This document shows, in pieces, positions 46,131 to 59,359 of a stretch of 64,000 nucleotides of DNA. The stretch is taken from contig JAVHZZ010000005.1 of NCBI GenBank assembly GCA_036250195.1, positions 67,949,505 to 68,013,504 of the forward strand, written 5' to 3'. The notes beneath the pieces are model-generated. The model made no database searches, had not been told where the DNA came from, and saw only the letters and a program-made list of their open reading frames with translations. The position numbers and the translations under genes were made by a program. The first letter of the stretch is position 1. Each line of letters begins with the position of its first letter. Source of the DNA: Mixophyes australis (Eukaryota > Chordata > Amphibia > Anura > Limnodynastidae).

Positions 46131-46647
46131 TATATTATTTGAGTTCATTTAACTTAAAAGGTTGAAGGATATCATAAATTAGGTTATGTAATAGAAATAA
46201 GAGGGTGTTGTGAACGTTCCTAAAGGTTATTGTTTAAATGTTATTCAAGCGGAGACTTGCCTTGGATAGATAGAAATACTAGATATGAGGAACTTTAATT
46301 GAAATTTTTTTGCATTGCAATGAATTATATTGTGCCTGATATCCTTTCAGACAATGTGTTATATATGTGGGTGTAGGGTATAAAAATGTTTAACTTCGAG
46401 CTCCAGAGGTAAATGTTTTCTAAAGTAATTTCTGATCTTATAACCCTTTTCCATGATAATGCAACTGATATCCACCGACAGTGTGATGAATACTAAAAGA
46501 GACAAATATCACAAATGAAACGTGCTACTGAGATCCTGCAATAATATTTTGAAAGAGTGAGATCGTTATGTGATAGTTTTGTGCACTATCAAAGCGTGGC
46601 CTGTGGAAGTTGAATATTGGATAAAGTAGGCTAAATTGATTAATATT

Positions 46648-46708
46648 GTTTTACCATGCGATTGCGATTAGCATACTACGGTTAATAACGCAATCGCACA
46701 GGTAAACA
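46648..46708. repeat. Small foldback
   Basis: tttaccatgcgattgcg and cgcaatcgcacaggtaaa form imperfect inverted arms around a ~25-bp centre. Confidence 0.65.
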
Positions 46709-47255
46709 ACACACACTTACATTCACACTTACATTTTGTAAATAGTACAAATTAATTAATGTTTCAATCCACATTCATTTATTAGTAAATGTATTAGAGA
46801 TTATTTATATATAGATAATACTACAGTAAAGATAATTATGGTTCAGGTCCTCAGAAATGTGTGGAGTTTGGTCTCATATTAATCCACATTTTACAAACTG
46901 AAATCCGGTGTCAACAGAGTAGCGATCACATCTAGCGGTCACAAGTTATGATTGATATGAGATTAATACTCAAAAGCACTTTGTTTATGGGTCAGTTTAA
47001 ACTGTTTTTTTCGGCGGGAAGACACATAGGCAACAGTTTGTGTAAGTTGCCCCCACCTTTGGAGAGATCAAATGAACTGATCTATGACCAGTAGTCTACT
47101 GGAACATTGTAAACCCTGGACCAAAAAAGAAAATTCTTAGTGTTATCTGTGAATATTTGTGACATCATCCCTGTTTATGTTAACTTAAGCTGTATATAAG
47201 CAACCCCTTGGCCCAGTATTAAATAATTTTGACTGCAGACTCCAGGACTGAATCT
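46709..47255. other. No gene; LTR-like promoter wording at 47180-47250
   Basis: The segment ctgtatataagcaacccc followed by gtattaaataattttgac could be a TATA box and polyadenylation signal of a solo LTR. No paired LTR was found and the ends are undefined. Confidence 0.3.
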
Positions 47256-47307
47256 GGACCTGGGCCCAGGGTGCATGCGTATTGTATTCGGTTATGCTTT
47301 CCTGTAT
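47256..47307. repeat. Left copy of a ~52-bp direct repeat flanking a SINE
   Basis: It runs from ggacctgggcccagg through ttcggttatgctttcctg, and is repeated with few changes at 47679-47732 on the other side of the SINE. Confidence 0.85.
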
Positions 47308-47663
47308 CATCATCATCATCATTTATTTATATAGCACCACTAATTCTGCAGCGCTGTACAGAGAACTCATTCACATCAGTCCCTGCCCCATTGGAGCTTA
47401 AAATCTAAATTCCCTACCATACACACAGAGAGAAAGAGAGAAAGAGAGAGAGAGAGACAGACTAGGGTAAATTTTGCTAGCAGCCAATTAACCTACTTGT
47501 ATGTTTTTGGAGTGTGTAATGGAACCTGAGCACCCGGAGGAAACCCACAGAAACACGGGGAGAACATACAAACTCCACACAGATAAGGCCATTGTCGGGA
47601 CTTGAACTCATGACCCCAGCGCTGTGAGACAGAAGTGCTAACCACTATGCCACCGTGCTGCCC
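47308..47663 (-). mobile_element. tRNA-headed SINE with L2-like tail, full length
   Basis: Read on the minus strand it begins gggcagcacggtggcatag, has an A box (tggcatagtggttagca) and a B box (gagttcaagtcccgaca), the conserved core and the gcgctgcagaattagtgg tail ending in (atg)n. Same family as 16515-16796/22471-22519. A (gaga)n expansion lies in the middle. Confidence 0.88.
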
Positions 47664-47678
47664 AAAAAGTAAGTGCCG

Positions 47679-47732
47679 GGACCTGGGCCCAGGGACACAT
47701 GCGTATTGTATTTGGTTATGCTTTCTTGTATA
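47679..47732. repeat. Right copy of the direct repeat flanking a SINE
   Basis: Matches 47256-47307 with about five differences including one extra base. Confidence 0.85.
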
Positions 47733-50700
47733 TTGTTATACCTTCTTATGCATCATCATGGTTTGCTGTAATTCTGCTCTATTTTGCTATTAAATGTCTT
47801 TGCACATTGGAACAACAATAATCACATTGGACAATGTTTATTGGTAGCGACAATACGAACATAACAAACTCTTATGAAAAAAACAAGGTATAACTTGTGT
47901 GGGTACAACATAAACAAATTACTGATATTGATGTTGGAATATGACTAGCCCAAAAAGTGCCATAATAGGCTCAGCACAGGGTGAGAAAAGGCTCAGTGAC
48001 AGGTTAAAATTGGAGGAAGACAGGTTGAAAGGTAATATAAAGTAGATCTTTTTTTTATAGGTTGATAGATCCATAAAAAAAATTCTCCTGGCAGTTGTGG
48101 CGATTCATACAGTAAACGATTTCCAGAATGTAATGGACAAACATGTTAAGACTTAGATCTAAAATATTTTAAATTAAAAATAAAAATAAAAAAAACCCAC
48201 AAAAATTACAATAAATAAAAGAAACATATTACAGTTATCAATAAATTAATTCAGATAATCAAGTACCTGGTTATATCTATCAGATGGTGCTATCAACTCA
48301 ATTGGAGTCATTTTTCAAGTGTGTGGGGTCTGTGTTCTGAAACATAAAGAAGTGTCTAGAAAAACTTGTCTTCATTTAGAAGCCCACTGGATACATGTCA
48401 CAATTCATCATTTGAAAAAATGTAAAAGTCCATTCAAAATCCAACCTCCTGCCACTTTAGAACCACCAATTTCCTTAAACTTAACTGCTCAGATTAGCAT
48501 AATGTGTTTATGAAATTTATCATGGTAATGAGGAGTCATTGGGACTGTCTGTACTGCATGTAACACTCTTGTGGGTTTGAATAGTTTTTTTATTTTACAT
48601 TGGGATAAGTGCACATGGAAATGTGCTTCCAGGTCAAAGTGCAACTGGAAGGTCCAATGTGTCTAATATAATTATTATAGTACCATATTTTACCTTATTT
48701 CTACCAGTTCAAATCCAGTGCAAAATTCATGTGTACTGTAAAAATGCCTGTGTGTGTCCTTCCACACAGCAAGGAACACCATTAACAATGCACCCACTCT
48801 GCCCCTTTATCTCATTTCAACTATCTCACTCTGCAAAATTAAAACTTTTTTTTTTGCACTGATCCACAAAACTAGGTGTCACGAGCACACTCCCAGCTTC
48901 GTGACTTTGGGGGTTTGCTTTATGAGGTTACTCACGATTCCAGCCCGCAGTCTGTCTCTACCTATCACACAGGTTATAGATCTACTGAATCGCCCCGACA
49001 CCACGCTCTCACAACCCCACACACCTCAGGTTTGCCACCACCTATTGAACAAGACCCCAATATACTGTCCCACACTGGCACACAAGGCTTCTGGCTTCCC
49101 ACAGGTTAGCAAGGCCCACACCAGCAAACAAAGGGTTAACTCTTCACACCTCCAGACTGTTACACAAATGTAAATGCAAGCACACACTAGGCTTGTTAGT
49201 CAAATGTATCAACAAATTACACACCAGCATTCAGGGTTAACTTGGTCAAGCTATATTCTTCTTAACAAGCTAATGGATTCGTTAGAGTATGAAGGACGCC
49301 ACTTACTAAATTTATAGATTTAATATACAAAAGTACAGGGCATACAGATATATGTAAAAAAATAATAATAAACAATTGACATAACATACAAAGCAAAGCA
49401 GTTATAAAATAAAAGGGGTTACATTCAGAGTATAACTTACATGAGTTGTATAATCTGTGCCATGGGAAATTGGCTAGGAAGATGGACAGCTTATCAATGT
49501 GGATTTATTTTCCCAAAAGACTGACAATTTGTTGTAACTGGTCTCAGCTTTTTAAAGACACTTCCACACCTGTCCCTACCCCCAGGGGTTGTGGTTGGTG
49601 ACACTTTTTTTTAATCACCATTTGCATGTTGCCTGATTTACTACCCAATCCTAATATGTGACCTAACTTTTCTGTGGAGTGTCAAACAGACCCAATTTTA
49701 TTATTAATAAGATCCCTTATGAATTTACGCATCTATTGATTTCAAACAAGCCTTGGTACAGAGTATCAGTTGAGCTTATACTCATTTCCTCATCTTCTCT
49801 GTATGGCAGAATTCTTAATTTGACATATGAGCTGCCCTTCATTATGCTATTGAGGAATATGTGGTTGATAAATACTTTTATTGATTTTCAGTGGCATATT
49901 TTAAAACTGAATTATTCTTGTCTATATACTATAGCCAAGTCTGCACATCTCTTTGAGCCACACACCCTGCTGAGCGGTTCCTAAAAGTCTATTCAGGTGT
50001 CAAAACTCCATCCCAGTCCAGGGTATATCTCACCGCAGGGGCCTTTTGAAGCTGCTATAGATGACAATACTATCTTCAAACACTGGGATGTGCAGAGTCA
50101 CCGAATGCACAGACAGCAGACTTTCTGACTTCACATTTTACACTTTAGTAGCTCAACTTATCAATGGATTCAATTGATATACCATATTTACACTGCAGTT
50201 ATGATTTAAGCCTTATTCCAAACTATTATGTGATGGGTTAACCCTTATAAATAACTGTAAGTTCTCCGTGTTCATGACGCTAGGCGTACCATTGCGCCTA
50301 CTCCATACTTAGCAAGGAATGCCTTCTCTCTGCTGAATTTCTTCTATCGGTTGATAGAAACTTCTGCTCCTTGCAAATGCTGTCATCTTGGTATGAAAAC
50401 ACATGCACCTTGGCGTATATCTAGAAACATTTGCACAAACAGAGGTGCACAGAACCACCATAGAGGGCTCTGAACTGCATGTTGACCATTTTGCACTTCA
50501 TATATGATCTCCTCTGTGTGTTAAACCTGATTTGGATATTTAACCAATGTCTATTTGTTAACGGTTTCTGAAATGTCAGATCATATGGCCAACATATAAC
50601 AGTTTTGATGAGCATTCAAGATGGTAAACAACATGGTCAGCATTGCAATCCTTTTATTCCAAGTGAGCACTGAACATGTGGTGCATAAAGAAAAATGGAT

Positions 50701-51779
50701 TTTCTAATTTTCTATATTATGGCAACAAAGGCACCTGGATATTCCACACCTATCACTCCACTGACTTAAGCAAATGGGGGACAGATTTTAAAAAGATTCC
50801 TATTTAAGGACTGTACTTTTTTGTATGTATAATCCTTGGAATATTAGATTAACATGAAACCACAACTGAGTTATCCGACTTCTTTTTTGTTTTAAAATTA
50901 TGACTTTAAGTGTCCTGTTTCTTTGGAGAGATTTATCTATTAGTCCCTCAGATATGATACATTTTTTGAAGGTCTAGAGAGCAAAGTATACCAGGACTTG
51001 TGCATTTTCCGTAAGTGGTGAAAAAATGAACAACTGTTCTTTTGTTAGGCATAAGTCAGTTTATTTTTTTGACAATATCTCATTAGTAAAAGCGCTAATG
51101 TGTTTTTCATTCTCAATTGCCACCTATAAATGATAACTAGTGCTATTTGCTACCTTCATTGTATTGCCCGTCTATTAGTGATTCTTACATATTTTAAATG
51201 ATATCAGTAAATGATATTCAAGATTTAATTACAAGACTTTGCTTGCTATATTCATTAACAGAGATTTTCTTTTGACACATGCCTGCATGTTACAAGAGAG
51301 GATCACAAAACTATGATTCATTTGTTCTGTGACAGAGTCACTGGTTTGAATGGCAAGTATCCATGTTCCAGAATGCCTGACTAACATGCTTTTAAACCCA
51401 GGGAGTTTGATTGTGTATAGGAAGGAGATTCCAAAAGAATGTCTTCAGCTTCAGGAAAAGCTGTAAAGGGTACCTGGTGTTTTGTATGGTGTTAGCAGGG
51501 TGGGCTCCATACAAAGGCCCAGTCCAGGTCTTCTTGTCTGCAGCCTCACAGCAGACTAATTAGGAGCTGCACCTGAGTCAGGTCTGTTAAAAGGATGCAG
51601 CACTGCTTGAATTAGTCTCTCTCTGTCCTGGGGACAAGGCTAGATGTTGGATGCCTCCTGAGAGACAATGCTGTGGTGAACACTGAGGTGTATATGGTTT
51701 ATGTGTGGGACAAGAAAAGAAATTGCTGAAACAAGATTGGAAGCTGCACAAGTGGCATGTTTAAGATAACAGCAGCGTA
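47733..51779. other. Long stretch without recognised genes
   Basis: Contains short domain-free frames (48754-49173, 49679-49984). The 48876-49180 part (tgtcacgagcacactccc...) and the 51440-51700 part look like interspersed-repeat or LTR wording but could not be paired or classified. Confidence 0.4.
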
Positions 51780-52463
51780 TAGAACACATGGGGAGAAAAA
51801 TAAATGAGCTACAAGAGGGGTTGAATACAGAGCGTGTAAAAGCTCTGGTAACTGTAAAAACAATGACCCAGCATAGAAAGGAACTGGATCGTGAAATATA
51901 GCAACTTCAAGCCAAGATACAAAAGCTTGAAGCAACTTTATTGCCATTGCAAGAATCTAAATCTGAACTCAGTGAGTAGGATGCTCACTGAAGCGATTGG
52001 AAAGTTGAAAACTGATATTGCAAGGGTAAGTGCATTTCATAATACAAGTCAAAGTCAATGTCAGAATGCAAATGAAGAAGCAGCAAAACTGAGAAGTGCA
52101 AAGGAAAATCTGCAGAAAGAACTTGGTGCCAAAGTCGCAGATATACACGAGAAAATTAAGATTATAACTCAGGTTGAAAATGTGGGAAAACTATACAAAG
52201 CTCAGTATGAAGAGCTAAGGATTCAGCATGATAAACAGGGTACTGAGATCTTCTCAGCCCAGGCACTACAGTCCGAAGAGCGTGCCTCTCAAAAAGAAGT
52301 ACAGGAGTTAAGGGATGTTCGTGTCCAGGCTGAAACAAAGATATCAGCATTGGAAAGCCGACAAAAGTCTATAAGTGAAACAGAGAATGAAGTTAAATCT
52401 CAACAGGAGCAAACCTCAGAAATTCCGTCACAGTTGTCTAAAGTTCAAAAAGACCTTCACTAA
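51780..52463 (+). pseudogene. TPR: Processed-pseudogene fragment of nucleoprotein TPR
   Basis: The plus strand encodes coiled-coil sequence resembling the middle of TPR, the filament protein of the nuclear-pore basket. From about 51788 one frame reads NELQEGLNTERVKALVTVKT, then a stop interrupts, then KLEATLLPLQESKSELSE, a stop and a frame change. The frame at 51891-52463 gives IGKLKTDIARVSAF, ITQVENVGKLYKAQYEELR (TPR has ITQVKKIGRRYKTQYEELK) and further heptad-rich sequence. Several original exons appear joined without introns, with stops and an internal loss between blocks, which indicates a retrocopy rather than the gene. No poly-A tail is seen. The identification rests on recalled similarity, not an alignment. 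Confidence 0.65.
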
Positions 52464-52790
52464 TTACTAAAGCTTTTCAAGACAATGTAATGCAGGTTAA
52501 CGAGGTTCTGTCTGAAAACATCAGCAGAATACAAATTCTTAAGGATAACTGGGAGAGGTTTGACCATGACTTTGGGACTCCTTCCACTCGGATTCCAGGA
52601 AAATAAAAGGAACTACGTGATCTAGAATTATTCAAGATTTTACCAGAGCTTCAGGTCACAAGTACTTAGGAAGATAGTAAAGTTATTCAAAAGGTGCCGC
52701 AGACTGTAAGTGTTTCCAACCAGCCTCTGCAGCAGTTGAAGGTGCCGAAAAGTAAAAGTAATTCATAATTTTACAATGAAGGCAATAAGG
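52464..52790 (+). other. Possible continuation of the retrocopy
   Basis: A frame beginning AFQDNVMQVNEVLSENISRI runs to about 52606 before stops. It is coiled-coil-like and may be a further, displaced part of the same cDNA. Unconfirmed. Confidence 0.3.
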
Positions 52791-52834
52791 AGAAGTGGCG
52801 GTATGGCATACCACCGTATACAGCCCCACTTCAA

Positions 52835-53006
<172 letters not shown>

Positions 53007-53021
53007 TGTGTGTGAGTTGCA

Positions 53022-53023
53022 TC

Positions 53024-53072
<49 letters not shown>
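53022..53072. repeat. (TCTA)n microsatellite
   Basis: About 12 copies of tcta. Confidence 0.95.
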
Positions 53073-54929
53073 ATATCAAGCTCAAATAAACCTCTAGCTA
53101 TCTATGGATTCAAGTACAGATAACACTATATTAACATTTGTTCAATTCTTTAGCTGATTGTGATGTTTTGTTTTCTTTAATTTAAGAGCAGCTAGAACAG
53201 CCACAGTAGGTTTGCAGACACACAATAAAAGCGGCTGAAGGAAATAATGTGGCGTGAGTTTATCAGAAAATAATATTGTGGTGAAAAAAAGAAAAAAGCC
53301 TGTGTTTTGTGGTCACTGAAAGATTGCTGATGGGTGCATAAATAAAGCATGCTGGAACATCTGTTCTTTGTTGTGCATTCAGCTTTTTAATGTCTTCAAA
53401 GAGCAGCTCTGACGCATCACTGACTACCACTCCCCATTCAAACTACATTTCACCAGAATATAATAAGCCATTCTGGCAGTGATTGTGAGCTAAGAGTCCA
53501 GTCATAAGTGTTCTACAATTATATTTTTTAACTGTTTCTCTTTCTACTTATATATGGGGTATAATGGCATTATTGTACAGTAATAACACTGAATACTCTC
53601 AGCTTTTATTTTCAGCTTCAGCAATTTGAATAGAACACATTAAGTTTGGTTCTTATTTGCCTTTTGGTCTTAAAGGAAATTTACTGTAATAATACATAAT
53701 GTTTTTACCCATAGAAAGCGCTAAATTTAACCTCATATTTATTCATTTACCAATGCTCTGTCAACATGAATTAATTTAGTGTGATGGTGCAAGCAATACA
53801 TATATATATATACTGTATATATTCTGTAAGTTAAAAAAGCAGCTTGATTTCTAAAATAAAATCTGGCAGAATAGATCCGTTGCCACAGGCTATCAGGCTA
53901 CACTCTCGTATTTATCCTCGGAACCACGGAAGCGTATGCTGTGGGAAGGTAGAGATGACATTGCCATGCATAAATATTTTTATGAGATTTTGTTGTATTA
54001 AAAAGCCTGTACAATTATATCATGGGGAGCACAAAGCTGTTAAGTGTTGCAGTAATCTGATGGCCTCTGTGAGCTCGTGGTAACAATTTCCTTGTTTATT
54101 TTTATTCTGTGCTTTTTGAGTCAAAGCTCTGCTATGTTTGAAAAGCAATTAGCTATTAGTAGGATGAATCTGGATTGAGCAAAAATTAAACAGCAAGGTT
54201 GGTGTACACTTTGGTTAAGTATCGTGTGCAGAATCACATTCCAAGTCTTTCTGAGCCATTAGTCATTTATAAAATATGTTGGACAGACATACATTTTTAT
54301 ACAGCATTTAGTTTTAACCTCCACTGGTATTTTTCGATTCACAACATATATAGTCACAACCAGATAGAAATATAAATTGAAAAAAAAACTTCCGAAATAT
54401 CATTTTAAAGTGAACATATCATTCACCTGAGTTTTCAACTGGTAGTTTAAAAAAAGAGCACTATTCATAAAGTGAGTATTTAAGTGCCAGTATTAGAGAA
54501 GAGATCTATTTCCCAAGCAATGTTAACAAAAGTGGGGTGGAACAGTGCATCATTGGGCCCCATAGCACAATTCGGATAGGGTTCCGGCAATGCTGCTTTA
54601 GCCTCCTGGGCGCCTGCTCTGCTCCTAAAAGATCAGAGTGAGGGGGCTCTGCTGAGTATGAGAGGTCCACTGGAAAAGGTCAAAAGGGGGTTACATGGTG
54701 GATGGAGCCTCAGACAAGGTGTGGGGTCATCAGGTGTGGAGTGGAGGCACTGTACATTGGTACTCAATTGTACTATTGCACTTGTCTGGTACAGGTGGTG
54801 ATGTGTGTGCACTGCAGCCACAAGTTCCTTCACTTAGTAGAACTAGAAAAAAGTTATACCTACCTGTATTTAGCAATGGAGCAAAGCCTGTAGTGGGTTG
54901 CCCATTGTCTGTAAGGGTGTTATGATTCA
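53073..54929. other. No gene recognised
   Basis: AT-rich to about 54500, then more GC-rich repeat-like sequence (54540-54900) with short domain-free frames. A (TA)n of about 20 bp is at 53800. Confidence 0.45.
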
Positions 54930-55680
54930 GATGCCTTAGTCAGTATTTGCACAGGCTTACCTAGGGCGCGGAGTCTAACGGCCTTCCGGTCTTCACTAAG
55001 AACCACCGCAAGGTAGGGTGGACTTTGCTGCCGAAGAACCGCAGGTCGCGGCCCCCAGGTTAGCCTACTGACGTAAGGGAGAAGGCTCTAAGTGATGGGT
55101 AGTCAAATAGGCAATATGACAAAGTGAGGTAAATACAGGCACTAACCGTGAATTCCAGGGTTTGAAGGTCTGGAGCAGTAACCGGCTAGATAAACGGAGT
55201 CGGTGGAGTGCGTAGCAGGAGATGAGTCCAGAGGAGTTGAAGCACAGCCGGGTCGGTACACAGGAGGTATCAGGTATACGGTGCCAGAGGGAAATCCAGA
55301 GAGTTGTCGGTAACACAGCCGGGTCGGTACACGTGATGGTCAGTCCAATTCGCGGTGCCAGGGATTAAGCCAAAGAATAGTCAGGTCACAGCCAGGTTGA
55401 TACACAGGAGTAAAAGGAATATAGGAGTACACAGGGAGCAGGGTCACAGGAGTCAGATACTCAGGAACAGGTAGCCAGGAACAGGAAACACATTGCTCTG
55501 ACACAGATAGCGTGTCAGAGCAGGAATAAGTAGTTTTTGAATTCCCCACCCAGAGTCACATGACCCCTGCTGCGAGAATCCGGAAGTGCAGCGGCGCCAT
55601 CAGGGAGAGCGCTCACCGCTGAAGAGGACAAGCTGCCAGACCCAACAGCGGAGCGGAGCGGGGAACAGGTAAGATCCTAA
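54930..55680. mobile_element. Unclassified repeat block with internal cagccgggtcggtacac repeats
   Basis: The phrase cagcc(g/a)gg(t)(c/t)ggtacac occurs at about 55247, 55316 and 55391 with spacing near 70 bp, within GC-richer sequence that resembles 8690-9000. It is probably part of a retroelement, but no coding domain was found. Confidence 0.4.
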
Positions 55681-56106
55681 CAAAGGGATAGGGTAGGGGA
55701 TTGGTACAGTGATGGAAAGGTGGTCCATACATCTGGTTCGTTCTTTGTGTGCTGAGTGTTTTTGTTGTGTGGGTGAGTCCAAATGCCTTTCACAACCTCA
55801 AGTGGCTTCCTTAGTGGGATCTGTTTTCCTCTGTGGATTCTAAACACAAAACTCACTGAGGAAGCCACTTAACATGGTAAAAGGTGTTTGGGACCCACCA
55901 GCTTTGTACCTTGGGCCTTGCCGGACCCCCTCATCTCCTCAACAATCAGTAAGCAACAGTCCTTGAAAAGGTTGGATTCGATGAACAAGTGCACATAATT
56001 TTGCAGAACAGATCAGAAGCAAGATAGAGAGTGGTAGACAAGATACATAGTGGCAGAGAGTGTCCAGTTTTAGGGGGGTTCCATGCTTGCCGAGGGGCAC
56101 ACATCA

Positions 56107-57720
56107 TCGTCATCATCATTTATTTATATAGCACCAGAAGATTCCGTAGCGCTTTACAATTGGGAACAAACAGTACTCAATACTGGGTAACACATAAAGA
56201 CAGAGAGATAAGAGGGCCCTTCTTGTAAGCTTACAATCTATGGGATAATGGTATAAGTCTACAAGTCTAAGTGCTACATCATATATCATATTGATCCAGC
56301 AAGAATGCAAAGGTAAAAAGTATTTAGTGGGCTGTATTCAGGGAGGCAGAGAGAAGGGAACCAGGGCCCTGATCCTCTGCATCTGGCCTCACTATTTCCA
56401 TGGGCCCTGATGCATGGTACCTGCCGCTCCATGGTAGTTCCGCCACTGGCTGCATGATCAGTCGCACAACAATGTTGGTCAGAGAGTTGTTGTCTTGTGT
56501 TAGCTGTGTAGAGGGTGGTAATATGGTATGGTCATGTTGTCAACAGAAATAGAAATGTCAGGCAGCAAGCTTCTGTTGGTGGGTGGGAATATTATTAATT
56601 CTGTTTTTGAAAAATTGATGTTGAGTTGGTGAGAGGACATCCAAAACAAAATTGTAAAAAAACAGTCAGTAATGCGAGACAACACAGGTGGTGAGAGATC
56701 AAGAGACGATAGATAAATTTGTGTAACATCTGCATAGAGATGATACTGAAATCGATTAGTTTTCAAAATGAAGTGTTGTAGATAGAGAATAGTAGAGGAC
56801 CTAGGACTGAGCCTTGTGGTACTCCAACTGATAAAGGAAGCGGAATGGAGGTTGTTCCAGAGAAATTAACACCAAAACAGGGATTAGATAGGTAGGATGA
56901 GAACCAGGATAGGACAGTGTCTTGAAGATCTAGGGATTGTAGCGTTTTTATGAGGAGCAAGTGGTCAACAGTTAAATGCAGCAGAGAGATGCAAGAGAAT
57001 TAGAAGAGAGTAATAGTCTTTAGTTTTAGCTGTGATAAAATCATTGACAACCTTGGTCAATGCAGTCTGTGTGGAGTGTTGAGAGTGAAAGCATGACTAA
57101 AGAGAATCTTATAGGTTGTTTGCAGAAAGACAGCGTGTGAGGCGAGTGTAGACAGTTCTCTCGAGAAGTTTGGAGGGGCATGGGAGCTGAGAGATGGGGG
57201 GTAATTTAAAAGAAAGAGTTTGGGTCAGAATTCTAATATTCTTAGAATAGGAGTAATCACTGCGTGCTTAAATAGTGATAGAAAGATACCAGTAGAAACA
57301 AAGAGATTAGAGATTTACAGAGGTGGAGTGAGCACAGGAGACATTGACCTACCAATTTGTGAGGGTATGGAATTGAGAGGACAGGAGGTAGAGTAGGAAG
57401 ATAAGAAGAAAGTGTAAATTTCTTCATCATTTATGGGATCAAATGAAGAGAGGGTGTCAGAGGGTGCTACAAAGGAATTGAGCTGATTGCTTGTCAAGGG
57501 AGATTATATCATTTCAAGTCTGATTTTATCAATTTTGTCCTTGAAATAGGAATCAAGATCCTGGGCACTGATGGTAGTCGAAGGGTTTGGGGTGGGAGGG
57601 ATTAGAAGAGATTTAAATGTGTTAAAAAGGCATTTGGGATTAAAAGCCTGAGCATAGATGAGAGATTGGAAGTATGTTTATTTAGCAGTGTCCAGAGCAT
57701 TTTGATAGGAGTGGTATATA
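56107..57720 (-). pseudogene. L2-type LINE remnant (reverse transcriptase and 3' tail)
   Basis: Minus strand. The RT motif [20 protein letters not shown] lies at 56763-56960, and the following FQYHLYADVTQIYLSS at 56500-56766 holds the catalytic box, mutated from YADD to YADV. WMSSHQLNINFSKTELIIFP follows. An upstream linker-like segment is at 57315-57497. The typical 3' tail (catcatcatttatttatata, ttccgtagcgctttacaat) is at 56107-56260. The C-terminal ORF2 part between RT and tail is replaced by about 200 bp of other sequence. Multiple stops make it inactive. Confidence 0.85.
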
Positions 57721-59039
57721 GCCAATTCTAGATATCCAATTCTGCAAATTAATTTGAGTTTTGCCCCAGCTCACAGCTGGTGGACTTCGGGTCTTGTCCA
57801 CTAATTTTAATGTGACCCATTTTACACCCAGATGTTGCGCAGTCCAAGCAATGTAATAAAAAACTTCACACACAGAAAATTGCCACATGTAAGAAAAACA
57901 GTCCGTATATTCCCACAGTCTCTGATTAATTTAAGTCATAATTGAGGATAAGCCGGTGAGTGTTTTAAGACAAAAATGGAAACAGTTTATTTTATTGAAA
58001 TGAGTGGTATTAATGTGGTAGGAGGTTGGACTTTGATGTGACAATTACAATTTTGCAGTGTTGTGTCTTCACACACCATTGCGCACTTCAAATTTGTAGT
58101 TGTATTTACTTAGAGCAGAGAGTAAACATTCACCTTGCTCAGCAGACCAGCTAGCGGTGCAAAACAAGGTGTTTTTTTAATGCTCTTTGAGGGGCTTATG
58201 CTAAGTTGAACACAAATTACGTTGTTGGAGTATAATGCACTTTTTTACATCTGAGCATGCACACAAACCACTAATTTTGAAACTAGTTCTTTGTGTGCTT
58301 GCGCAGAAGTAAAAAAACTTTTTATACGCCAACAACGCAGTTTGCATTCATCTTAACATGAGCCCCTGAGTGTGCTTCATAAATGACTTCCAAAGGTATT
58401 GCACCCCAAAGCCGGGTAGTTTTATAAAGTGCAGCAGAACATAACAGAAATATAACAAATGGATAATACTAGGCTCCACAGTATATAAGTTGGAGTAGAA
58501 AAAAATTGTGATTTCAATCCGGAGGGATTTGTTTACAAACTGATGGGAAATCCTGGCTAAATGACACAGTTGGACAAACAGAGAAAACACCTGATAACCA
58601 CAAACAATAATGTTCATCTACCACATCCGTAAACTGCATTCACCATCTCACTGTCCTAGATAAAGTAAAGAGCCACTTTTAATTCTCACTACTTCCTTTT
58701 GTTTATTTGACTTGCTCCCTTGCCACATATTTTTAAATTCCTATCAAATCCCACAATGTTTCACAAACTCTCTTTCCTACTGCAACATCTTTTACCCCCC
58801 TGCATCACACCCCTTTAACCATATTGCCCCCTCATTACATCAATTACGCCTACAATGAGCATTCATTAATTTATTTCCTATTTTCACTGCTCAGTTGCAA
58901 TATCCTAAACCAGTCGACACAAAATAAATACTGTAAATCTTAGAGAACATTTTCTCTACCTCACAATAATTCTGCTTTTGTGGTGGGTGATATATTACCT
59001 AATCTAGATTTCTGTCAAAATTTACATGCCCTTTATTCT
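57721..59039. other. No gene recognised
   Basis: AT-rich DNA with domain-free short frames (57682-57888, 58348-58617). The right part from about 58660 could be an eroded 5' region of the L2 LINE that follows. Confidence 0.4.
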
Positions 59040-59140
59040 GATTCTGCACCCTATAGAGATCCTGCAAAAATATCAACGGTCACTTATAAAAAACTTTAAA
59101 TGTGCCCTTTGAAATGGACACTGTCTGCAACAAACTAACC
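59040..59140 (+). pseudogene. L2 LINE ORF2 5' fragment (before the MITE)
   Basis: It reads, with a one-base loss, tgtgccctttgaaatgg...tgcaacaaactaacc, corresponding to the CALWNxxSVCNKLT start of the endonuclease domain in L2-type LINEs. The frame resumes after the MITE. Confidence 0.6.
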
Positions 59141-59359
59141 CATACTTGACGACTTTTCAAGGAAGCTATCCGGGAGGGGATCCGTCGAGGAGGCGTGACC
59201 ACGCAAATTTCATTGCTAGGCCCCGCCCATGTCAAACTATTACAATTTCTGCCAACGGAGGTAGCTGGATCCGGGGGTTTGCCTGCTTTCACGGAAGTCC
59301 GGGTGAAATCCTAAAAATTCAGGAGTTTCCTGGACATTCCAGGAGTGTAGGCAACTATG
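59141..59359. mobile_element. hAT-type MITE in an L2 LINE, 219 bp
   Basis: Ends CATACTTGACGACTTTTC and the complement of ctacactcc...: CATAGTTGCC. The 8-bp duplication AACTAACC lies at 59133-59140 and 59360-59367. Removing the element restores NKLTSIHDLF in the LINE frame. Non-coding. Confidence 0.88.

Noticed and set aside
48754..49173. 139-residue plus-strand frame
   Set aside because: No domain, repeat-like surroundings, and an overlapping frame of equal quality.
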